Of a stretch of 64,000 nucleotides of DNA, positions 30,719-40,597 are shown one piece after another. Under the pieces are notes generated by a model. The model worked only from the letters and a program-made list of their open reading frames with translations. It had not been told where the DNA came from and ran no database searches. Each line of letters starts with the position of its first letter. Position 1 is the first letter of the stretch. Both the position numbers and the translations under genes were made by a program. Source of the DNA: Novosphingobium kunmingense. Lineage in GTDB: Bacteria; Pseudomonadota; Alphaproteobacteria; Sphingomonadales; Sphingomonadaceae. Location of the stretch: positions 124,001-188,000 of the forward strand of contig NZ_PHUF01000002.1 in NCBI RefSeq assembly GCF_002813245.1, in the 5' to 3' direction.

Positions 30719-31396
30719 CTACAGCGTCGCCTCGATCGCGCGGGCGGCCGCGACGGGATCCTCGGCCCGGCTGATCGGGCGACCGACCACCAGAACGCTG
30801 GCGCCATCATCGCGGGCCTTGCGGGGGGTGACGGTGCGCTTCTGGTCACCGGCCTTGCCATCGGCAAGACGCAGTCCAGGCACGACGAAGAAGCCGTCCT
30901 TCCACTGCCGGTGCACCGCGCCGACTTCGTGGCCGGAACATACGATCCCGTCGAGCCCGGCCTTGTGGGCAAGGTCTGCAAGGCGCAGGACCTGGTCGTG
31001 GGCGGTCCCGCCGACGCCAGTTGCGGTCATGTCGCGCTCGTCGAGGCTGGTCAGCAGAGTGACTGCAACGACCTTGCAATTTTCCCCTGCCGCGGCCTTC
31101 GCGTCTTCCATCATCGCCTGTCCGCCGCTGGCATGGACCGTGACGATAGCCGGTTCGAGGACATGGATGGCCTGCATCGCGCCGGCAACGGTGTTGGGAA
31201 TATCGTGCAGCTTGAGGTCCAGGAACAGCGGTAGGCCGATCTTGGCGATCTCGTGCACCCCGTGGTGGCCGTGGGCGTAGAAGAACTCCATCCCCAGCTT
31301 GAGCCCGCCGACATGGTCCTTGACCTTGCGGGCGATGGCTTCGGCGGTTTCCAGTCGCGGAAAGTCGAGCGCGAGATAGACGGGGTTGGTCTTCAT
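30719..31396 (-). CDS. pyrF: orotidine 5'-phosphate decarboxylase
   Basis: Final step of UMP synthesis. The 225-residue TIM barrel starts NPVYLALDF and has the catalytic Asp/Lys network in LFLDLKLHDIPNTV, plus the phosphate-binding end VVGRPISRAEDP. The ATG overlaps the lapA stop by four bases (ATGA), so it is coupled to the membrane-protein gene upstream. Confidence 0.96.
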   Translation of the reverse strand: MKTNPVYLALDFPRLETAEAIARKVKDHVGGLKLGMEFFYAHGHHGVHEIAKIGLPLFLDLKLHDIPNTVAGAMQAIHVLEPAIVTVHASGGQAMMEDAKAAAGENCKVVAVTLLTSLDERDMTATGVGGTAHDQVLRLADLAHKAGLDGIVCSGHEVGAVHRQWKDGFFVVPGLRLADGKAGDQKRTVTPRKARDDGASVLVVGRPISRAEDPVAAARAIEATL

Positions 31397-31728
31397 GGCA
31401 GGCCGGCCGGCGGCGGAGCGGCCGGATCGGCAGCCACCGGATCAAGCGGCGACGGAACGGGCGCCGCGACGGGCGTGGTCACCGAGGCGGCGCGGACCGA
31501 GTTTTCCAGCGCGCTTATCCGCCGGTTGAAGCGCCACTTGGCGCCCTTGTGCAGCAGCCACATCGGCAAGAGTCCCAACAGGAACGAGGCGAACACCAAC
31601 ACCGGCAGCTTGGTGTCGAGGATCAGCCCCTCCCAGATCTTCACCGACACGGTCTCCCAGTTGTTGAGTGAAAACAGCAGCAGCGCGACCAGGACCAGGA
31701 CCCAGACGATGGTGCGGATTATCTGCAT
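31393..31728 (-). CDS. lapA: LapA-like (DUF1049) inner-membrane protein
   Basis: A 111-residue protein with two N-terminal transmembrane helices (about 5-24 and 42-62) of the LapA/YciS type. In E. coli LapA acts with LapB in controlling LpxC and LPS amount, and in both lineages the gene lies next to pyrF. After the second helix the protein has a basic stretch (HKGAKWRFNRRISAL) and a Pro/Ala-rich tail. No lapB is in the window. Confidence 0.82.
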   Translation of the reverse strand: MQIIRTIVWVLVLVALLLFSLNNWETVSVKIWEGLILDTKLPVLVFASFLLGLLPMWLLHKGAKWRFNRRISALENSVRAASVTTPVAAPVPSPLDPVAADPAAPPPAGLP

Positions 31729-31810
31729 CTGTGCGCTTCCCTGTTATCCGGTCTGGCGGGGATGCTAGGCAAAACGGTGCGGCAAGGGAAGGGCTTCGCG
31801 CCTGAGGGGC

Positions 31811-33124
<1,314 letters not shown>

Positions 33125-33153
33125 GTTTCGACTCCTTGGCTGGACGCGCCCGC

Positions 33154-33181
33154 CGCTAGGGACCGGGGCGGATAATGGCAA
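33154..33181 (-). promoter_or_regulatory. predicted promoter of purB
   Basis: TTGCCA (33181-33176), 14 bp, CCCTAGCG (33161-33154) on the minus strand, so TAGCGG is 17 bp from the -35. It is the same arrangement as the sRNA and tRNA promoters. Confidence 0.6.
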
Positions 33182-33250
33182 GGGGACTGCACGCGCGAGG
33201 CGCGAAAGAATGGTTGCGCCGCTGGGGCTGGAGGGCCACGAGGACCGGGC

Positions 33251-34693
33251 GTGGGACCAGCTTCACCTACCCGTCGATCGTTCCTTGCCGGCGCAGCCGG
33301 GCTTGCCCTGTGGCCGCGCACCGGATCCGCGCAGGAGACCGCCATGCCCCCGTCGAATCGCCCCGCCGTCGCCGCGCGCCGCTTCGCCAGCCCTGCGGTT
33401 GAGCGCGAAATCGAGAGGGTATCCGCGCTGATTGCCGATCCGGAGCTGCGCTGGCTGTTTTCGAACTGCTATCCCAACACCCTCGACACCACGGTTCTTC
33501 TCGGCACAGTCGACGGCAAGGACGATGCCTTCGTCATAACGGGCGACATTCCCGCGCTGTGGCTGCGCGATTCGGCTGCGCAGCTGCGGCCCTATCTGCA
33601 TCTGGCGCGTGGCGACGCGGCCCTGACTGCGCTCTATCGCGGGCTGATCCGCCGGCACGCGCGCTGCGTGCTGCTCGACCCCTATGCCAACGCCTTCACC
33701 CACGATCCGGCCGACACGACGGCGCTGGCCTGGTCGCGGGGCGACCAGACGGCGATGAAGCCGGGTGTCGCCGAACGCAAATGGGAGGTCGATTCGCTGT
33801 GCTATGTCCTGCGGCTGGCGCACGATTACTGGCGGGCAACCGGCGATGTCGAGCCGTTCGATGCAACCTGGGCCGATGCCGCACGAACCATCGTCGCGAC
33901 ATTTCGCGAACAGCAGCGCAAGGATGGGCCGGGGCCTTATCGCTTCCAGCGCCAGTCGACCCAGCCCACCGAGACGACCCTGGCCGGGATCGGTGTGCCG
34001 ACGCGCAAGGTCGGGATGATCCATTCCGCCTTCCGCCCCTCGGACGATGCCTGCACCTATCCCTTCAACATACCGGGCAACCTCTTCGCCGTGGCCACCT
34101 TGCGCGAACTGGCGAGCCTTGCCGGCGCGGTGCTTGCCGACGCTGCGCTGTCGGCCGATGCGCTGACCCTTGCCGCAGAAGTCGAAGCCGCGGTCATGGC
34201 TCACGGGACGATGCTGATGCCCGACGGCCGCCAGGTCTTCGCCTACGAAACCGACGGATACGGCAACCACCTGTTCATGGACGATGCCAATGTCCCCTCC
34301 TTGCTGGGGCTTGCCTACCTTCGCTGCCTGCCGGCGGACTACGCCCTGTGGCGAACAACCGCGCAGGCGGTGTGGAGCGCCGACAACCCCTGGTTCTTTT
34401 CCGGCAAGGCCGCGGAAGGAATTGGCGGACCGCACATCGGGGAAGGGCAGATCTGGCCGATGAGCATAATCGTGCGCGCCTTGTCGAGCGTCGACGATGG
34501 CGTGATCGAGGCAAGTCTTGCCACCCTGCGCGGCAGCCATGCCGCAACCGGCTTCATGCACGAGGCCTTCGACAAGGACGATCCGGCGAAGTTCACCCGC
34601 AGCTGGTTCGCCTGGGTCAACGGGCTGTTCGGCGAACTGGTTGTCAAGGTGGCGAACGAGCGCCCGCATCTGCTGGCGACGCGGTACGGCTAG
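33251..34693 (+). CDS. glycoside hydrolase family 125 protein, Tat-exported (probable exo-alpha-1,6-mannosidase)
   Basis: A 480-residue enzyme with a twin-arginine signal (PTRRSFLAGAAGLAL, residues 6-20), so it is exported folded. The body is GH125 (formerly DUF1237): the signature TGDIPALWLRDS, DQTAMKPGVAERKWEVDSLCYV, and MDDANVPSLLGL near the active site. Characterised members remove alpha-1,6-linked mannose. The GTG start at 33251 has GAGGA upstream and places the Tat motif at the N-terminus. No other glycoside hydrolase or sugar transporter is adjacent, so its substrate source is unclear. It diverges from purB. Confidence 0.87.
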   Translation: MGPASPTRRSFLAGAAGLALWPRTGSAQETAMPPSNRPAVAARRFASPAVEREIERVSALIADPELRWLFSNCYPNTLDTTVLLGTVDGKDDAFVITGDIPALWLRDSAAQLRPYLHLARGDAALTALYRGLIRRHARCVLLDPYANAFTHDPADTTALAWSRGDQTAMKPGVAERKWEVDSLCYVLRLAHDYWRATGDVEPFDATWADAARTIVATFREQQRKDGPGPYRFQRQSTQPTETTLAGIGVPTRKVGMIHSAFRPSDDACTYPFNIPGNLFAVATLRELASLAGAVLADAALSADALTLAAEVEAAVMAHGTMLMPDGRQVFAYETDGYGNHLFMDDANVPSLLGLAYLRCLPADYALWRTTAQAVWSADNPWFFSGKAAEGIGGPHIGEGQIWPMSIIVRALSSVDDGVIEASLATLRGSHAATGFMHEAFDKDDPAKFTRSWFAWVNGLFGELVVKVANERPHLLATRYG

Positions 34694-34706
34694 TCAGGGT
34701 CGCACG

Positions 34707-35405
34707 TCACCAGGTGAAGGGCAGGCTGGTTTCGCCGGTTTCGCGGCCCAGCGCGTCGAAGCGCCGCTCGACGATCGTTCCGCGTCCATCGGCGTCGACC
34801 AGCACCACGGTCGAACAGCGCGTTCCATATGTCTCGTTGCGGATGAAGACGGATGAGAACGCATCCTCGGGATCGGCCGACTGCGGGGTCGGGTCGGCCA
34901 GCGCGGCGAACAGCGCTTCCGGCGCAGCGTCTGACGCCAGCCAGTCCTCAAGCGCGGCTTCAAGTCGCGCGATCTTGAACCAGCGATCGCCCCGCGCCCC
35001 GTTGGAGAGGCCATGAATGCCGGTCGAAAGGGATACCGTCTGCGCTGCGGGATGATTGGTGACGAAGCGCAGCGAATCGCGTTCGGCCAGCCACAGGTTG
35101 AACGGGTTCATGCCTTCGATCCCGCCCGGCTCGCGGCCGCGGAGCCAATCGCTGACCAGCGCGCCGCGCGAGGAAAGCTCGGCCCGCGGATAGCCCGGTA
35201 CACGCAGGTTGGTGACCAGCCCGAACCGCCCCGCGCTGACCCCCAGCCATGTCCCCCCGGCCTGAAGATCGCGCCCCGCCACGAGCGGCGCGTCGTCCCA
35301 GGCGGCGAGCGGCGCGGTAGGCCGTGCGTGAAACTCGTCGCGGTTGCCGATGGCGACCACTTTCCAGCGCGGGTCTGCGGCCCAGGCGATGGCGGCGACG
35401 CACAT
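34707..35405 (-). CDS. NRDE family protein (TANGO2-like, DUF833)
   Basis: A 232-residue protein with the invariant start MC (MCVAAIAW) and the family-naming motif GNRDEFHARPTAPL at about 19-32. The TANGO2 homologue in eukaryotes is tied to metabolic and haem trafficking defects; bacterial function is not established, and the N-terminal Cys suggests an Ntn-type fold. It starts one base after the radC stop, so they form one unit. Its 3' end faces the GH125 gene. Confidence 0.85.
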   Translation of the reverse strand: MCVAAIAWAADPRWKVVAIGNRDEFHARPTAPLAAWDDAPLVAGRDLQAGGTWLGVSAGRFGLVTNLRVPGYPRAELSSRGALVSDWLRGREPGGIEGMNPFNLWLAERDSLRFVTNHPAAQTVSLSTGIHGLSNGARGDRWFKIARLEAALEDWLASDAAPEALFAALADPTPQSADPEDAFSSVFIRNETYGTRCSTVVLVDADGRGTIVERRFDALGRETGETSLPFTW

Positions 35406-35406
35406 G

Positions 35407-36105
35407 TCAGATCAGCCCCTTGGCCTTGAGGCTGACGTGGCCTTCCTTGCCGATGATCACGTGATCGTGGACCACGATGCCAAGCAGCCGCCCGGCCTCG
35501 GCAATGCGGTTGGTCACCTGAATGTCGGCGCGGCTGGGCTCGGGCGAGCCGGAGGGGTGGTTGTGCACCAGGATCAGCGCGCTTGCGCCTAGGTCCAGCG
35601 CCTTCTTCACCACCTCGCGCGGATGGATGGCGGCTTCGTCGATGCTCCCGTCGGTCAGCAGATGATCGAGAATCAGGCGGTTGCGCACATCGAGGTAAAG
35701 AATGCGGACCCGCTCGTGGGTCAGGTGCGCCATGTCGATGGTCAGGTAGTCGATCAGCGTCTGCCACGATCCCAGTACCGGCTGTTCCTGCACCCCGGTG
35801 CGCGCCAGCCGGCGCGCGGCGAGGGTAACAATCTTGATCGCCGCGGCGCTCGTCTCGCCCATGCCGGGGTGGTTGGCCAGCGCCTGGGCATCGGCATTGA
35901 ACACCCCGGCGAGGGAACCGAAGCGGTTGAGAAGGCTTTTGGAAAGGGGTTTCATGTCCCGCCGGGGGATGGCGGTCATCAGGAGGTATTCGATCATTTC
36001 ATGATCGGCCAGCGCGCCATCGCCGCCGTCCAGCAAGCGCTGTCGCAGGCGGGCGCGATGCCCGGTGCCGTCATGCGCTTCGCGTGGCTTGTCAGTCACT
36101 TCCAT
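35407..36105 (-). CDS. radC: RadC family protein (JAB/MPN domain)
   Basis: A 232-residue protein with an N-terminal helix-hairpin-helix part (LLMTAIPRRDMKPLSKSLL; NHPGMGETSAAAI) and a C-terminal JAB1/MPN metalloprotease-like domain with the JAMM motif LVHNHPSGSPEPSRAD. It was named for DNA repair in E. coli, but that role was later withdrawn and the true function is unknown. The start is uncertain: ATG at 36105, with another in-frame ATG at 36153 overlapping the divergent ydbH gene. Confidence 0.88.
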   Translation of the reverse strand: MEVTDKPREAHDGTGHRARLRQRLLDGGDGALADHEMIEYLLMTAIPRRDMKPLSKSLLNRFGSLAGVFNADAQALANHPGMGETSAAAIKIVTLAARRLARTGVQEQPVLGSWQTLIDYLTIDMAHLTHERVRILYLDVRNRLILDHLLTDGSIDEAAIHPREVVKKALDLGASALILVHNHPSGSPEPSRADIQVTNRIAEAGRLLGIVVHDHVIIGKEGHVSLKAKGLI

Positions 36106-36164
36106 CCCCTGCCGGTTCGTGACTTCCTTGCCTTTCGCGCGCGCGGCGCGCAAGGGTGGGGGCG

Positions 36165-39100
36165 ATGACCGAGGCCGCTGGCGATACCGCCGACCAGATC
36201 GAAGTGGTCCCTGCGCGGCGCAAACGGTCGTGCTTGGCGCTTGCCTTGATGATCACCGCCGTGCTCGGCCTGGTGACGATCGGCGTGGTCTGGTGGCAGC
36301 GCTACGGCATCGCCAACCGCATCATCGCCGGACAGCTCGGCGATCTGGGTCTGCCGGCAACCTACAAGATCGAATCGATCAGCACGCGCCATCAGGTCCT
36401 GACCGATATCGTCATCGGCGATCCGCGCCGCCCCGACCTTACGGTGGAACGCGCGATCGTGCAGATCACGCCGCGCTTCGGCACGCCGACGATCGAGACC
36501 GTCACCCTGATCCGCCCGCGGCTCTACGGCACCTTGCGCGACGCGAAGATCAGTTTCGGGACGCTCGACAAGGTGTTGTTCCGCGATACCGGCGGGGAGG
36601 GAGGGTTGCCCGACCTCAACCTCACGCTCGTCGACGGTCGCGCGCGGCTCGAAACCGACATGGGCGTGATCGGCGTGAAGGCCGAAGGGGCCGGCAACCT
36701 GCGCGGCGGTTTCAATGGCATGATCGCGGCGGTGGCTCCCGAACTGGCGTTCGGTTCGTGCAAGGCAACCGGGGCAAGTGCCTTCGGTGCGGTCAAGGTC
36801 ATGGCCGCAAAGCCGGGATTCGCCGGTCCGTTGCGCTTCGGCAAGCTCGATTGCCCGGCCCAGGGGCTTGCCATTCGCAGCGCCGCCCTGCAGCTTACGG
36901 CCGAGACCACCGAAAAGTTCGATCGCTTCGCCGGCACCTACGACGCTTCGGTGCAGGGATTGGCCATGGCCGGCGCGGCCATGGCTGCGAGCACCGCCAA
37001 GGGTGACTTCACCTATGCTGGCGGCGACGTGACCGCCAGCTATGACCTCGCGGCGAAAGACCTGCGCTCAACCTATGGCGCGGCGGGCGCCCTGGGCCTT
37101 GAAGGCGTGGTCCGCACGCGCGACCGCTTTGCCACGATCGAGGCGGATGGCGCAATCAGCGGAGAGGCTGTTCGCCCATCGCAGGTCTTCGACAAGGCTT
37201 TGGCCGACGCTGCCCTCGCGGGCCGCGACACCCTTGTCGCACCTCTCGCCAGCCAAATCCGGGCGGCGCTGCTGCGCGAAGGGCGCGCCAGCTCGCTCAC
37301 CGGCACCTATGTGTTCCGCAAAGGCGGCAACGTCACCAGTCTGGTCGTGCCGCGCGCCGCGCTGCGCGGGACAAGCGGGGCCGACATCCTCGCGTTGTCG
37401 CGCTTTCAGCTCACCGCGATCGGCAAGGCCACGCCGCAGTTCGTCGGCAATTTCGTCACCGGCGGGGAGGGCTTGCCGCGGATCGAGGGGCGGATCGAGG
37501 CGCAGGCCGGCGGCACCACTCTCGGCCGGTTCCGCATGGCCGAATACCGCGCCGGCGATACGCGGCTGGCGCTGCCCGAACTCGCGCTGGTCCAGCGGCC
37601 CGGGGGCGAACTGGGCTTTGCCGGCCGCGCGCAGGTGACCGGGCGGCTTCCGGGCGGGATCGCGCAGAACCTGCTATTGCCGATCGATGGCACCTGGTCC
37701 TCGGCGCGCGGCCTGTCGGTCTGGCGGCGCTGCACGCCGGTGGCCTTCGACCGGATCGCGGTCGGCTCGATTTCGCTCGATCGCCGCTCTCTGGTTCTGT
37801 GTCCGGGCGGCGGCGGCGCGATCCTGCGCAGCGACCGCGCCGGCACCCGCTTTGCCGTGGGGACCTCTTCACTCAACCTCAGCGGCAAGCTCGGATCGAC
37901 GCCTTTGCGGATGCGCAGCGGCGCGTTCGGCTTCGCCTGGCCCGGCGCGGTTGCGGCCAACAACCTGGTTATCGAACTCGGCCCGGTGAACGAGGCAACG
38001 CTGCTCAACGTACGGACGCTGCGCGGAACCATGGGCGCGGTCAGCAGCGGCACCTTTGCAGGCACCGATTTCAAGCTCGCCAACGTCCCGCTCGACGTGT
38101 TCGACGCGGGAGGTCGCTGGCGCTGGGTGGGCAAGGACATGGCGCTATCGGGCGTGTCGCTGCGTCTCGAAGACCGGCTGGCAGATGCCCGCTTCCGCCC
38201 GCTTGTCGCGCGCGATGCCTCGCTGACGCTCAAGTCCACGACCTTCACCGCCGATGCGGTGTTGCGCGAACCGCGTAGCGACCGCCACGTCGTGACCGCG
38301 CACATCGTCCACGATCTCGACAGCGAGCGTGGCTTTGCCGATCTCGACGTGCCCGGCCTGGTCTTCGACCGGCAGATGCAGCCGACGACACTGACCCGCT
38401 TGGCGCTCGGCGTGATCGCCAACGCGAACGGCACGGTAGATGGCAAGGGCCGGATCGACTGGCAGCGCGGCGCGGTGACCAGCACTGGCCGCTTCCACAC
38501 CGACAGCCTCGATTTCGCGGCGGCCTTCGGTCCGGTCAAGGGCGCAACGGGCACGCTCTATTTCGACGATCTGCTGGGCCTGCGCACCGCGCGCAACCAG
38601 ACGCTGCGCTTCGCCTCGATCAATCCCGGGATCGAAGCGACCGACGGAGAACTGTCGTTCCAGCTAGAAGAAGGCCTGCACCTCCAGGTCAACGGAGCGA
38701 CCTGGCCGTTCCTCGACGGCGAGCTGAGACTGAGGCCGACAGGGCTACAGTTGGGCAGATCGGAAATGCGGCGCTTCACGCTCGAAGTGATCGGGATCGA
38801 GGCGGGGCGTTTCGTCGAGCGGATGAACCTTGCCAACATCTCGGCGAGCGGGAAGTTCGACGGCACCCTGCCGCTGGTGTTCGATGAGAACGGCGGCCGG
38901 ATCGAGGGCGGCAAGCTTGTCTCGCGCCCGCCCGGCGGCAATGTCAGCTATGTCGGAGAACTGACCTACAAGAACCTTGGCGCGATGGCCAATTTCGCAT
39001 TCCAGGCGCTGCGCTCGCTCGACTACAAGCAGATGACCATTGCCATGGACGGCGAGCTGGAAGGGGACATCGTCACCCGCGTGCGCTTCGACGGAGTGAC

Positions 39101-39359
39101 GCAAGGGACGGGTGCCAGGCGCAATTTCATCACCCAGCGCTTCGCCAACCTGCCGATCCAGTTCAACGTCAACGTGCGCGCGCCGTTCCAGAAGCTGATC
39201 GGTACGTTCCGTTCGCTCTACGATACCAAGGCCCTGCGCGACCCGCGCGAATTGGGCCTGATCGACAAGGACGGCAAGCCGGTCAGCGCCTCCGTCACCA
39301 ATCCGGCACCAGCCGAAGATCCGCTCGTTCAGCCATCAGACACCAGGACCAAGCCATGA
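36165..39359 (+). CDS. ydbH: YdbH family AsmA-like intermembrane lipid-transport protein
   Basis: A 1064-residue protein anchored by one N-terminal transmembrane helix (about residues 25-45: LALALMITAVLGLVTIG). A very long beta-rich periplasmic region of AsmA/TamB type follows, ending in the YdbH C-terminal domain (about 770-1060). YdbH is redundant with TamB and YhdP in E. coli, forming a bridge that carries phospholipids to the outer membrane. The next two genes are its usual partners ynbE and ydbL, which strengthens the call. The ATG at 36165 follows a G-rich ribosome-binding region; a GTG at 36156 is possible. Confidence 0.88.
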   Translation: MTEAAGDTADQIEVVPARRKRSCLALALMITAVLGLVTIGVVWWQRYGIANRIIAGQLGDLGLPATYKIESISTRHQVLTDIVIGDPRRPDLTVERAIVQITPRFGTPTIETVTLIRPRLYGTLRDAKISFGTLDKVLFRDTGGEGGLPDLNLTLVDGRARLETDMGVIGVKAEGAGNLRGGFNGMIAAVAPELAFGSCKATGASAFGAVKVMAAKPGFAGPLRFGKLDCPAQGLAIRSAALQLTAETTEKFDRFAGTYDASVQGLAMAGAAMAASTAKGDFTYAGGDVTASYDLAAKDLRSTYGAAGALGLEGVVRTRDRFATIEADGAISGEAVRPSQVFDKALADAALAGRDTLVAPLASQIRAALLREGRASSLTGTYVFRKGGNVTSLVVPRAALRGTSGADILALSRFQLTAIGKATPQFVGNFVTGGEGLPRIEGRIEAQAGGTTLGRFRMAEYRAGDTRLALPELALVQRPGGELGFAGRAQVTGRLPGGIAQNLLLPIDGTWSSARGLSVWRRCTPVAFDRIAVGSISLDRRSLVLCPGGGGAILRSDRAGTRFAVGTSSLNLSGKLGSTPLRMRSGAFGFAWPGAVAANNLVIELGPVNEATLLNVRTLRGTMGAVSSGTFAGTDFKLANVPLDVFDAGGRWRWVGKDMALSGVSLRLEDRLADARFRPLVARDASLTLKSTTFTADAVLREPRSDRHVVTAHIVHDLDSERGFADLDVPGLVFDRQMQPTTLTRLALGVIANANGTVDGKGRIDWQRGAVTSTGRFHTDSLDFAAAFGPVKGATGTLYFDDLLGLRTARNQTLRFASINPGIEATDGELSFQLEEGLHLQVNGATWPFLDGELRLRPTGLQLGRSEMRRFTLEVIGIEAGRFVERMNLANISASGKFDGTLPLVFDENGGRIEGGKLVSRPPGGNVSYVGELTYKNLGAMANFAFQALRSLDYKQMTIAMDGELEGDIVTRVRFDGVTQGTGARRNFITQRFANLPIQFNVNVRAPFQKLIGTFRSLYDTKALRDPRELGLIDKDGKPVSASVTNPAPAEDPLVQPSDTRTKP

Positions 39360-39634
39360 CGACCAGCCGATTGACCAAGTGCGCAGGCACTGCGAGAATC
39401 CAGCCCATGCAAGGGTTGGAAGCACAGATCGGCGGTAAGGCGTGGCGATTGCAGCGTGGGGCGTTTCTGGCCGTGTTGATGGGCGGCTCGCTCGCAGCGG
39501 GAGGGTGCGTTTCCGTTAATGCTCCCGACAAGCCGATCGTGATAGAGCTCAACATCAACATAAAGCAGGAAGTGATCTACCGTCTCGCGGCCGATGCCGG
39601 GAACACGATAGATCAGAACCAGGACATTTTCTGA
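39356..39634 (+). CDS. ynbE: YnbE family lipoprotein
   Basis: A small 92-residue outer-membrane lipoprotein with a hydrophobic segment ending LAAGGC (lipid-attached Cys near residue 51), then the conserved YnbE core with PIVIELNINIKQEV and the end DQNQDIF. In E. coli YnbE is thought to contact YdbH and complete the bridge. The ATG at 39356 overlaps the ydbH stop by four bases. That gives an unusually long 50-residue signal region, so a later in-frame ATG (about 39407) may be the true start. Confidence 0.85.
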   Translation: MTTSRLTKCAGTARIQPMQGLEAQIGGKAWRLQRGAFLAVLMGGSLAAGGCVSVNAPDKPIVIELNINIKQEVIYRLAADAGNTIDQNQDIF

Positions 39635-39650
39635 TTTGGAGCATGAACCG

Positions 39651-40058
39651 ATGAAGGCCCGCAATTTCAAGACAAGCACGTTGCTGACGCTGGGCGCCGG
39701 CGCCTTGGCGCTTGCCATGTTGTCCGCGGGGACCAGCGCGTCGGCCGAAGGCCGCGATCCGGTCTATGCCGCGGCCCGTGCCTCGGGCCAGGTGGGCGAG
39801 AAGCTGGACGGATATCTCGGCTTTCCGACCCCGCCAAGCGCGGCGCTGCGCAGCGTCGTCGAGGACATCAACATCAAGCGCAAGGCGGTCTACGCCCAGA
39901 AGGCCCAGGCCAACAACGCCACGGTCGAGGAATACGCCTTCACCGCTGGCTGCCTTGCCATAGCCCGCACCACTCCCGGGGAAAAATACCAGGCGCCGGA
40001 CGGTTCGTGGCAGACCCGTGGCGCCGGCGCGCCCAACCGTGACAGCCGCTGCCCCTAA
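39651..40058 (+). CDS. ydbL: YdbL family periplasmic protein
   Basis: A 135-residue protein with a signal peptide (cleavage near SASA-EGRD, about residue 28). The YdbL/DUF1318 core follows: YAAARASGQVGEKLDGYLGF, then VEDINIKRKAVYAQKA, the most conserved stretch. YdbL modulates the YdbH-YnbE system in E. coli. It ends with an extra ~35-residue segment containing two Cys. It is third in the ydbH-ynbE-ydbL operon, 16 bp after ynbE. Confidence 0.87.
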   Translation: MKARNFKTSTLLTLGAGALALAMLSAGTSASAEGRDPVYAAARASGQVGEKLDGYLGFPTPPSAALRSVVEDINIKRKAVYAQKAQANNATVEEYAFTAGCLAIARTTPGEKYQAPDGSWQTRGAGAPNRDSRCP

Positions 40059-40088
40059 GTGGCGCACGGAAATCGGTTGATAAACAGG

Positions 40089-40115
40089 CCCCTTCGCGCC
40101 GACCGCGCGGAGGGG
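40089..40115 (+). terminator. probable terminator of the ydbH operon
   Basis: Stem arms 40089-40099 and 40105-40115 (11 bp with one T-G pair), 5-nt loop, followed by TCTTC and slightly later TTTT. The T tract is weak, hence moderate confidence. Confidence 0.6.
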
Positions 40116-40156
40116 TCTTCGCGTTTTGCGGCGCAGCAATTCGCCTTTCAGGGCGG

Positions 40157-40184
40157 TTGACTCGAATCCTCTGCCTGCTAAGGG
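40157..40184 (+). promoter_or_regulatory. predicted promoter of the F0 ATP synthase operon
   Basis: TTGACT (40157-40162), 14 bp, GCTAAGGG (40177-40184). The -10 octamer is identical to that of icd. It gives a leader of about 50 nt before the first gene. Confidence 0.58.
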
Positions 40185-40243
40185 GGCGGCGCCTTAGGCG
40201 GGCCGCCGTTGCCCGTGCCCGTCTCTCGTATTAGGAGCCAGGC

Positions 40244-40561
40244 ATGAACGACGAGCAGCCAGCCCGAGACCCCATCGGCGAAGACGCGCGAATCGACGCG
40301 CTCGAAGCGCGGCTTGCAGCCGCCAAAGAGCGCGAGGAAGACCGCACCAAGCCGCAAGGAACCGTGGAAGCCGACGCCAATTACAGCGCCGGCAACAGGG
40401 TCTTGGCGGAATTGCTGGGGGGCATCGGGGGCGGAGCGTTCATCGGCTGGGTCATCGACCGTTTTGCCGGAACGTCGCCCTGGGGTCTGCTGGTGGTGAT
40501 GGCCCTCGGGATCATCGTCACCTTCAGGAACATTATCCGGATGTCGCAGCCGCCCAAGTAG
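40244..40561 (+). CDS. atpI: AtpZ/AtpI family F0 assembly protein
   Basis: A 105-residue membrane protein: a charged cytoplasmic N-terminus, then two transmembrane helices (about 52-70 and 78-96: LLGGIGGGAFIGWVID; LLVVMALGIIVTF). It is of the type encoded at the head of ATP synthase operons, which helps assemble the c-ring or supplies Mg2+/Ca2+. AGGAG lies 6-7 nt before the ATG. First gene of the F0 operon. Confidence 0.9.
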   Translation: MNDEQPARDPIGEDARIDALEARLAAAKEREEDRTKPQGTVEADANYSAGNRVLAELLGGIGGGAFIGWVIDRFAGTSPWGLLVVMALGIIVTFRNIIRMSQPPK

Positions 40562-40597
40562 GGCGCCGGCATCGAACCGAGTGAAGAGGCACGTCGC

